NCBI GenBank assembly: GCA_023425905.1
Contig: JAFABT010000238.1
Location: 1-6,207 of the forward strand
Direction of reading: 5' to 3'
Length of the DNA stretch: 6,207 bases
Source of the DNA: Actinomycetes bacterium
GTDB lineage: Bacteria; Actinomycetota; Actinomycetes; Actinomycetales; Cellulomonadaceae
Shown here: piece after piece, positions 1 through 4,462 of the stretch
Layout of the letters: each line of letters opens with the position of its first letter
Position numbering within the stretch: position 1 is the stretch's first letter
Made by a program: the position numbers and the translations under genes
Notes under the pieces: model-generated
Seen by the model: only the letters and a program-made list of their open reading frames with translations
What the model was told of the DNA's origin: nothing
Databases searched by the model: none

Positions 1-945
1 GACCTCCGCGAGGCGCTCGCCAACCGGGGCTTCGCCGACGCGGACGCCGCGCGTGCGTCGGTCCTTCCGCCCCAGGACCTCACGGCCCTCGAGTCCGACG
101 TCGCCGCGCACCGGGCCGCCTCCGACCGCGTCGCGAGCGCCCTCGTCGAGCAGAGCCTCGTCGACGCCCTCGCGTCGCTGCCGGACGGGCTCGCCCCGGC
201 CGCCCCTGCGCCCCCTGCCCTCCTCGACGAGCGTGTCGCCGCTGCCCGTGCGGCACTCGAAGCGGCCGAGGACCACCGCACGACGGCCGACGCCGCGACG
301 GGCCTTGCCCGGCAGCGCGCGGAGGCCGGGGCGGAACGTCGTCGCGTCGTCGACTCGCTGCTCGAGGCCCACGCGACCGCCCGGGAGCAGGCCGCAGCCG
401 TCGTGCGGATGGCTGACCTCGCCGCAGGTGCTGGCCCCGACAACCCCCGTCGGCTCACGCTCGGCACCTACGTCCTGCTTCGCCGCTTCGAGCAGGTCGT
501 CGCCGTCGCCAACGAGCGACTCGACGCGATGAGCGACGGTCGCTACACCCTCGAGCGCTCTGACGAGCGCGAGCACGGCGGAGGTCTCAAGCAGGGACTC
601 GCCCTGCGGGTGCACGACGCGACGATCGACGCCGCCCGCGACCCGCGCACCCTCTCCGGCGGGGAGACCTTCTACGTCTCCCTCGCCCTCGCGCTCGCGC
701 TCGCCCAGGTCGTCACCGCCGAGGCCGGCGGCGTCGACCTCGGGACGCTCTTCGTCGACGAGGGTTTCGGCACGCTCGACCCGGACGTCCTCGAGCTCGT
801 GCTCCGTCAGCTCGGGTCGTTGCACGAGGAGGGTCGGGTCGTCGGGATCATCTCCCACGTCGACGCGCTCAAGACGGCCATCGCGGAGCGGATCGAGGTG
901 CGTCGCACGCCGCGAGGTCCGAGCACGCTGCGCGTGCTCGCCTGA
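1..945 (+). CDS. sbcC: Nuclease SbcCD subunit C (SbcC), C-terminal part; 5' end outside the window
   Basis: ATPase subunit of the SbcCD (Mre11-Rad50-like) complex, which opens DNA hairpins and trims blocked double-strand ends in the cytoplasm. The reading frame is open from base 1 and ends at TGA 943-945, leaving 314 visible residues. The first ~125 residues are Ala/Arg/Glu-rich with a heptad-like look, as expected for the descending arm of the long coiled coil. A typical SbcC core follows (NPRRLTLGTYVLLRRFEQVV, about residues 149-168). The ABC signature LSGGE is at 652-666, Walker B plus D-loop (LFVDEGFGTLD) at 748-780, and the H-loop histidine (ISHVD) at codon 856-858. Full-length SbcC is usually about 1000 residues, so Walker A, the ascending coil and the zinc-hook lie upstream, where sbcD normally sits too. 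The ORF looks intact. Family assignment is near certain; Rad50-like paralogues are the only alternative. Confidence 0.95.
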   Translation, partial: DLREALANRGFADADAARASVLPPQDLTALESDVAAHRAASDRVASALVEQSLVDALASLPDGLAPAAPAPPALLDERVAAARAALEAAEDHRTTADAATGLARQRAEAGAERRRVVDSLLEAHATAREQAAAVVRMADLAAGAGPDNPRRLTLGTYVLLRRFEQVVAVANERLDAMSDGRYTLERSDEREHGGGLKQGLALRVHDATIDAARDPRTLSGGETFYVSLALALALAQVVTAEAGGVDLGTLFVDEGFGTLDPDVLELVLRQLGSLHEEGRVVGIISHVDALKTAIAERIEVRRTPRGPSTLRVLA

Positions 946-961
946 GCTCGGCCTGCCGAGC
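946..961 (+). terminator. Hairpin immediately after the sbcC stop, possible terminator
   Basis: GCTCGG (946-951) is the exact inverse of CCGAGC (956-961), with loop CCTG, and it begins at the first base after the stop codon. A second weaker hairpin, GGGTC (962-966) / GACCC (972-976), follows directly. There is no T-run, so this is not a classical intrinsic terminator, but GC-rich hairpins without U-tracts are common after actinobacterial genes. Function is inferred from position only. Confidence 0.45.
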
Positions 962-988
962 GGGTCGGCGTGACCCCGCGGTCTGTCC

Positions 989-1102
989 GTCGAGCGCGCT
1001 GGTCTGTGCCGAGGCCGCTGGTTGCGACCAGCATGTTCGGCACAGAACAGCAGGTTCGGCCGCGACGCCCGGAGGGCCAGCCGCGGGACCGGCGCGCTCG
1101 GC
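989..1102 (+). ncRNA. Candidate structured RNA or palindromic element (three-way junction)
   Basis: Base pairing found by reading the sequence. P1: 989-1005 can pair with 1086-1102 over 17 consecutive positions, 14 Watson-Crick and 3 G-T (990/1101, 1000/1091, 1005/1086). P2: TCTGTGCCGA (1003-1012) is the perfect inverse of TCGGCACAGA (1037-1046). P2b: GCTGGT (1017-1022) pairs with ACCAGC (1027-1032), loop TGCG. P3: CCGCG (1060-1064) pairs with CGCGG (1082-1086), capped by GCCC (1067-1070) / GGGC (1074-1077). P1 shortened to 989-1002/1089-1102 abuts P2, so the two could stack coaxially. The wobble pairs exist only in RNA from the plus strand; on the minus strand they become A-C mismatches. It could be part of the sbcC 3' UTR, a leader of the lipoprotein gene 162 nt further on, an independent RNA, or a dispersed palindromic DNA repeat. 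I do not recognise it as a named family. Confidence 0.35.
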
Positions 1103-1149
1103 AGCCCGTCCGAGGGGGAACCACCCGATTCGTCCCGCTTCGCGCCTGC

Positions 1150-1161
1150 TGAAACGGTTCA
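1150..1161. promoter_or_regulatory. Weak operator-like palindrome TGAAACGGTTCA
   Basis: TGAA and TTCA arms flank a central CG, and 10 of 12 positions are symmetric. The central CG with A/T-rich flanks recalls operators of LacI-family repressors, but the arms are one base shorter on each side than the usual 14-bp consensus. It lies 103 bp before the lipoprotein ATG. It stands out mainly because it is AT-rich for this region. Function is unproven. Confidence 0.2.
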
Positions 1162-1250
1162 TCCTGCCGCGGGCCGGGGCGCCGGGACCAGGGTGAGCAG
1201 GCGTGCCACCCGTCCCCACCGGTGCGCGCCACCCAGACGCGTCGTCGATC

Positions 1251-1255
1251 AAGGA
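1251..1255 (+). promoter_or_regulatory. Ribosome binding site of the lipoprotein gene
   Basis: AAGGA lies 9 nt before ATG 1265 and 6 nt before the in-frame GTG 1262. It supports a start here rather than at the upstream in-frame codons, which would bury the signal peptide more than 80 residues inside the protein. Confidence 0.65.
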
Positions 1256-1264
1256 ACAGGTGTG

Positions 1265-1873
1265 ATGAGAGCTGCAGCAGCCGTCGTGACCGGTGTGTGC
1301 CTCCTGCTCGCTGCCGGGTGCAGCAGCGAGGCCGGCGGGACCCCAGCCCCGTCGTCGCCCGTGAGCGCGAGCGCCGACGACCCCCACGCTGACCACAGCA
1401 CGCGCGCCGACCACGTCCTCGGCACCGACGGCCCGCTCGCCGGCCCACGCGAGGGCTCCGGCATCCTCTGCACCCCGCCCGCCGACGGCGCCCGCACCGT
1501 GTTCGGCGACCACTTCACGAACACGGGCGAGGAGCCGCTCGTCATCACGAAGGTCGAGCTGCTCCACCCCGAGGGCCTCGACGGCATCGAGCACGCCGCC
1601 ATCCCCGACGTCATGAAGGCCGGCTCCTACGCCGGCGTCCGGGACGACAAGCCCGCGGACCCGGGCCTCACCGCGATCTGGGAGGCACGCGTCGACCCTG
1701 TCGGCCTCACGGTCAAGCCCGGCACGACGGCCAACGTCCTCACGGTCGCGCAGCTCCCCGACGGCGTCGCCGAGGGCTCGTCCGCTGGACTCGTCGTGCG
1801 CTACATGGTCGACGGGGCCGAGGAGATCGAGGTGTCGACCTGGACGTACCGGATCAGCACCGACGGCTGCTGA
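1265..1873 (+). CDS. Secreted lipoprotein of unknown function
   Basis: 202 residues from ATG 1265 (GTG 1262 would add only one residue). The N-terminus is a lipoprotein signal: M-R, a hydrophobic stretch (A3-A17, VVTGVCLLLAA) and a lipobox ending AAGC, with Cys19 as the predicted lipidated residue, so the mature protein should be anchored outside the membrane. Residues 20-50 form a Ser/Pro/Ala-rich tether that ends in a cluster with three His and several Asp (D38-H50). Residues 65-202 look like one small beta-rich domain, with alternating hydrophobic strands (VITKVELL, ANVLTVAQL, GLVVRYMV). Two cysteines, C69 and the C-terminal C202, could form a disulfide across the domain. I do not recognise the family. 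The downstream neighbour is a metal transporter, so a metal-binding role is possible, but this is inference from a short segment and from context. Confidence 0.85.
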   Translation: MRAAAAVVTGVCLLLAAGCSSEAGGTPAPSSPVSASADDPHADHSTRADHVLGTDGPLAGPREGSGILCTPPADGARTVFGDHFTNTGEEPLVITKVELLHPEGLDGIEHAAIPDVMKAGSYAGVRDDKPADPGLTAIWEARVDPVGLTVKPGTTANVLTVAQLPDGVAEGSSAGLVVRYMVDGAEEIEVSTWTYRISTDGC

Positions 1874-1891
1874 CACCGCCGACGCTGATCT

Positions 1892-1917
1892 GGAGCCTGC
1901 GGACGAGCACAGGCTTC
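1892..1917 (+). terminator. Hairpin between the lipoprotein and VIT genes
   Basis: AGCCTG (1894-1899) is the exact inverse of CAGGCT (1910-1915), with a 10-nt loop and two possible G-T pairs at the base. It starts 20 nt after the lipoprotein stop and is followed by the pyrimidine-rich TTCCCT. It may be a weak terminator or attenuator that partly separates the lipoprotein gene from the transporter genes. The stem is short, so confidence is low. Confidence 0.3.
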
Positions 1918-1958
1918 CCTCGCTGGAACGACCGCCCTGCGGCGGCGAGAATGAGCCC

Positions 1959-3080
1959 ATGACTGATCCGGCCGGGCCCTCGAGCGTGACGTCGACGACC
2001 CTGCAGGCCCCGCCGACGCGTCGCGACGTGCGCCGCTGGCGGCAGTACCTCGCAGACGAGCGCGCCGAGGCCGCGGTCTACCGCGAGCTCGCGGGCCGCC
2101 GCGAGGGTGAGGAGCGCGAGATCCTTCTCGCCCTCGCGGAGGCCGAGGGCCGCCACGAGGCGCACTGGCTCGCCCTGCTCGGCGACGACGTCGGCCGACC
2201 CCGACGCGGCAACTGGCGCACCGCGACGCTCGCCCTGCTCGCCCGCCGCTTCGGGTCGATCTTCGTCCTCGCGCTCGCGCAGCAGGCCGAGTCCCGGTCG
2301 CAGTACGACGCCGACGTCGACGCGACCGCGACGATGGCCGCGGACGAGCGCGTCCACGAGGAGGTCGTCCGCGGCCTCGCCGCCCGTGGCCGGGCCCGGA
2401 TCTCCGGCACCCTGCGCGCGGCGGTGTTCGGCGCGAACGACGGCCTCGTGTCGAACCTCGCGCTCGTCGCGGGCATCGGCGCGTCCGGCGCGTCGCAGGA
2501 GGTCATCCTCCTCACCGGCCTGGCCGGGTTGCTCGCGGGCGCGCTGTCGATGGGTGCAGGCGAGTACGTCTCGGTGCGCTCCCAGATCGAGCTGCTCCAG
2601 GCCTCGCACCCGAACCCGGCGACGGCCTCCTCGCTCGGCCACCTCGACCTCGACCGCAACGAGCTCGCCCTCGTCTACCGCGCCCGAGGGATGAGCGCTG
2701 CGGACGCGGAGGAGCGGGCGGCGGCCGTGCTCTCCGACCTGGCGAGCGACGCCCCGGAGGGCCTCGAGACCGGCATGGAGCGCGTCGCGGCGCACGTCGA
2801 GGCGCACGAGGTCGTCGGTTCCGGGTGGAACGCCGCCCTCTCGTCCTTCTGCTTCTTCGCGCTCGGGGCCGTCGTGCCCGTGCTGCCGTTCCTCTTCGGC
2901 ATGACGGGAACGGTCGCGATCATCGCGGCGGCCGTCGTCGTCGGCGTCATGCTCCTCGTCTCCGGCGCGATCGTCGGCGTGCTCTCCGGCGCGGCTCCGC
3001 TGCGGCGCGCGCTGCGGCAGCTCGGGATCGGCCTCGGCGCGGCGGCTGTGACGTACCTCCTAGGACTCGGTTTCGCGTGA
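1959..3080 (+). CDS. VIT/CCC1-family iron or manganese transporter with N-terminal ferritin-like domain
   Basis: 373 residues, predicted to move Fe(II) or Mn(II) across the cytoplasmic membrane. Residues 21-142 form a helical ferritin/rubrerythrin-like domain with candidate di-iron ligands: E34 or E37, an E63-x-x-H66 motif, E111, and a second E130-x-x-H133 motif. Residues 150-373 are the VIT1/CCC1 domain, with the family signatures AAVFGANDGLVSNLALVAG (154-172) and LSMGAGEYVSVRSQIE (196-211), a charged cytosolic segment (212-286) and FFALGAVVPVLPFLF (299-313). Five membrane helices fit at about 154-175, 182-204, 291-313, 317-343 and 354-372. The layout matches the MbfA type of protein (membrane-bound ferritin A), described as an iron exporter in alpha-proteobacteria; export here is by analogy only. 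ATG 1959 has only a weak GAG-rich ribosome site; GTG 1986 is an alternative that removes 9 unconserved residues. It probably shares a transcript with the MFS gene 34 bp downstream. Confidence 0.9.
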   Translation: MTDPAGPSSVTSTTLQAPPTRRDVRRWRQYLADERAEAAVYRELAGRREGEEREILLALAEAEGRHEAHWLALLGDDVGRPRRGNWRTATLALLARRFGSIFVLALAQQAESRSQYDADVDATATMAADERVHEEVVRGLAARGRARISGTLRAAVFGANDGLVSNLALVAGIGASGASQEVILLTGLAGLLAGALSMGAGEYVSVRSQIELLQASHPNPATASSLGHLDLDRNELALVYRARGMSAADAEERAAAVLSDLASDAPEGLETGMERVAAHVEAHEVVGSGWNAALSSFCFFALGAVVPVLPFLFGMTGTVAIIAAAVVVGVMLLVSGAIVGVLSGAAPLRRALRQLGIGLGAAAVTYLLGLGFA

Positions 3081-3114
3081 GCTGACGCCGTGGGGGCGGT
3101 GCGATGATGCTCTG

Positions 3115-4350
3115 ATGTTCTCGACGTACCGCGATCTGTTCCGAACCCCGGGAGCACTCGCATTCTCCTCCGCGGCGTTCATCGGCCGGCTGCCGATGTC
3201 GATGATCGGCATCGGCACCGTGCTCATGGTCTCGGTGTTCTACGCGACCGCGGACGGCAAGGGGAACTACGGTCTCGCGGGCCAGGTGTCGGCCGTCAAC
3301 GTCGTCGCGTGGGCGACGTTCGCGCCGCTCATCGCCCGCCTCGTGGACCGGCACGGCCAGGCGCGCGTCATGCGGCCGCTCGTCGTCTTCTCGGCCGCCG
3401 CGACGTCCGGGCTCGTCGTCACCGGCGTCAACCACGGGCCGGAGTGGTCGCTGTTCGTGTTCGCGGCGCTCACGGGCATGACGGGCGGCTCGATCGGGTC
3501 GCTCGTGCGGACCCGGTGGTCGCACACGCTCGCCGAGCCGGGCCGGCTGCACGCCGCGTACTCCTTCGAGTCGGTGCTCGACGAGGTGATCTTCATCATC
3601 GGCCCCGTCCTCGCGACCGCGCTCGCGACGACGATCAACCCCGCGGCGGGCGTCGTGGTCCCGATCGTCGCGGCCCTGCTCGGCGGGCTGTGGTTCCTCT
3701 CCCAGACGGTGACCGAGCCGCCGCCCGCGCCCAAGGACGCCCCGAAGGCCCGTGGCACCGTGCTGCGCTCGCCCGGGATGGTCGCTCTCGTCCTCGTGTT
3801 CGTCGCGGTGGGGACGATCTTCGGGGCGATGGACGTCGCGACGGTCGCGTTCGCCGAGGAGCAGGGGTCGAAGGCTCTTGCAGGCGCCGTGCTCGCAGCC
3901 TTTGCCGCCGGTTCGATGCTGTCAGGGCTGTTCTACGGTGCGCACAGCTGGGTCTCGCCGCTGTGGAAGCGGTTCATCGTGTGCGCGGTGCTGCTCGGCG
4001 TCGGGGTGTCGACGTTCTTCTTCGCGACGAGCCTGCCCGTGCTCGCGGGGCTCATGTTCGTCGTTGGCTTCGGGATCGCGCCGACGATCATCAACGGCAA
4101 CGCGTTCGTGTCGTACTTCGTCGCGCCGCGGCGGCTCACGGAGGGGCTGTCCTGGATCGGGACGTCGAACGGTCTCGGGGTCGCGCTCGGCTCGTGGGTC
4201 GGCGGCCTGCAGATCGACGCGTCGGGCGCGCACGCGGGCTTCCTCGTCGCGGTGCTCGCGGGCGGCGTCGTCGTCGTCGCGACGCTCGCCTTCCTCCCCG
4301 TCATGCGCCGAGCCGAGCACCCCTCGCTCCTCACCCCGCCCCACCCCTGA
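3115..4350 (+). CDS. Major facilitator superfamily (MFS) transporter, substrate unknown
   Basis: 411 residues, close to the usual MFS length of 400-450, with about twelve hydrophobic segments in two blocks. Approximate helices are 13-38, 54-75, 88-105, 110-131, 150-170, 176-196 in the first half and 221-243, 254-275, 286-304, 306-327, 345-365, 373-395 in the second. A degenerate MFS motif A (ARLVDRHGQARV, 74-85, with D78-R79) sits between helices 2 and 3. A Pro/Lys-rich cytosolic loop (201-216) joins the halves. ESVLDEVIFIIGP (152-164) and APRRLTEGLSWIGT (337-350) resemble segments of actinobacterial efflux-type MFS proteins, but the substrate cannot be read from sequence. ATG 3115 is the first reasonable start; the closest purine-rich element (GGGGG, 3092-3096) is too far away, so initiation may depend partly on coupling to the gene upstream. 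The gene ends 12 bp before a tandem repeat. Confidence 0.88.
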   Translation: MFSTYRDLFRTPGALAFSSAAFIGRLPMSMIGIGTVLMVSVFYATADGKGNYGLAGQVSAVNVVAWATFAPLIARLVDRHGQARVMRPLVVFSAAATSGLVVTGVNHGPEWSLFVFAALTGMTGGSIGSLVRTRWSHTLAEPGRLHAAYSFESVLDEVIFIIGPVLATALATTINPAAGVVVPIVAALLGGLWFLSQTVTEPPPAPKDAPKARGTVLRSPGMVALVLVFVAVGTIFGAMDVATVAFAEEQGSKALAGAVLAAFAAGSMLSGLFYGAHSWVSPLWKRFIVCAVLLGVGVSTFFFATSLPVLAGLMFVVGFGIAPTIINGNAFVSYFVAPRRLTEGLSWIGTSNGLGVALGSWVGGLQIDASGAHAGFLVAVLAGGVVVVATLAFLPVMRRAEHPSLLTPPHP

Positions 4351-4362
4351 CCCCCAGCCGCC

Positions 4363-4462
4363 GAACCCGCGGGCCCCGCTCCCGAACCCGCGGGTCCGGC
4401 TCCCGAGAACGCGGGTCCGGTTCGCGAACACGCGGGTCCCGCTCGCGAGAACGCGGGTCCCG
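4363..4462. repeat. Tandem repeat, 21-bp unit, five copies, between convergent genes
   Basis: GCGGG recurs at exactly 21-bp spacing (4369, 4390, 4411, 4432, 4453). Units start at 4363, 4384, 4405, 4426 and 4447. Each begins GAACCCGCGGG, GAACACGCGGG or GAGAACGCGGG and continues as TCC-[CG]-G-[CT]-TC-[CG]-C or close to it; the fifth unit diverges just where the pgm stop codon begins. Units contain palindromic cores, such as ACCCGCGGGT (4386-4395), GCGGGTCCCGC (4432-4442) and TCGCGA (4443-4448), so either strand as RNA would be highly structured. The array occupies nearly all of the 112-bp gap between the stop codons of the MFS and pgm genes. A bidirectional transcription terminator is the simplest role, although there are no T-runs; a protein-binding array or a plain replication-slippage repeat are alternatives. 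Confidence 0.85.

Larger units (their letters stand above)
946..1264. other. 319-bp intergenic region, no convincing gene, rich in inverted repeats
   Basis: The stretch between sbcC and the lipoprotein gene holds a stop-proximal hairpin (946-961), a large nested inverted repeat (989-1102), a weak operator-like palindrome (1150-1161) and the ribosome binding site of the next gene (1251-1255). Open frames here on both strands translate to Arg/Pro/Ala-rich sequence without recognisable motifs or a good start, and I read them as GC-driven artefacts. I could not identify a clear -35/-10 pair, although the lipoprotein promoter presumably lies here. Confidence 0.7.

Noticed and set aside
1117..1142. 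Possible ECF-sigma promoter beginning GGAACC (1117-1122)
   Set aside because: No CGTT-like -10 element appears at the expected spacing; only TTCG is present, so the match is half a promoter at best.
970..1152. Small plus-strand open frame of 60 codons in the intergenic region
   Set aside because: It starts at GTG with no ribosome binding site, is Arg/Pro-rich, and runs through the nested inverted repeat, which explains its sequence better than coding does.
1022..1264. Upstream extension of the lipoprotein gene to an earlier in-frame start
   Set aside because: It would place the lipoprotein signal peptide about 80 residues inside the protein. AAGGA at 1251-1255 supports the start at 1265 or 1262.
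869..1960. Long minus-strand open frame (363 codons) antisense to the lipoprotein gene and its leader
   Set aside because: It overlaps sbcC and a well-supported lipoprotein gene, and its translation is low-complexity Ala/Gly/Arg/Asp sequence without motifs, as expected for an antisense frame in GC-rich DNA.
1854..2807. Minus-strand open frame of 317 codons antisense to the VIT gene
   Set aside because: It is Arg/Glu/Ala-rich without motifs, and the plus strand encodes a protein with unmistakable VIT signatures.
4363..4462. CRISPR-like array in the repeated region
   Set aside because: The units are directly adjacent and similar along their whole length, with no unique spacers and no cas genes nearby. 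It is a plain tandem repeat.
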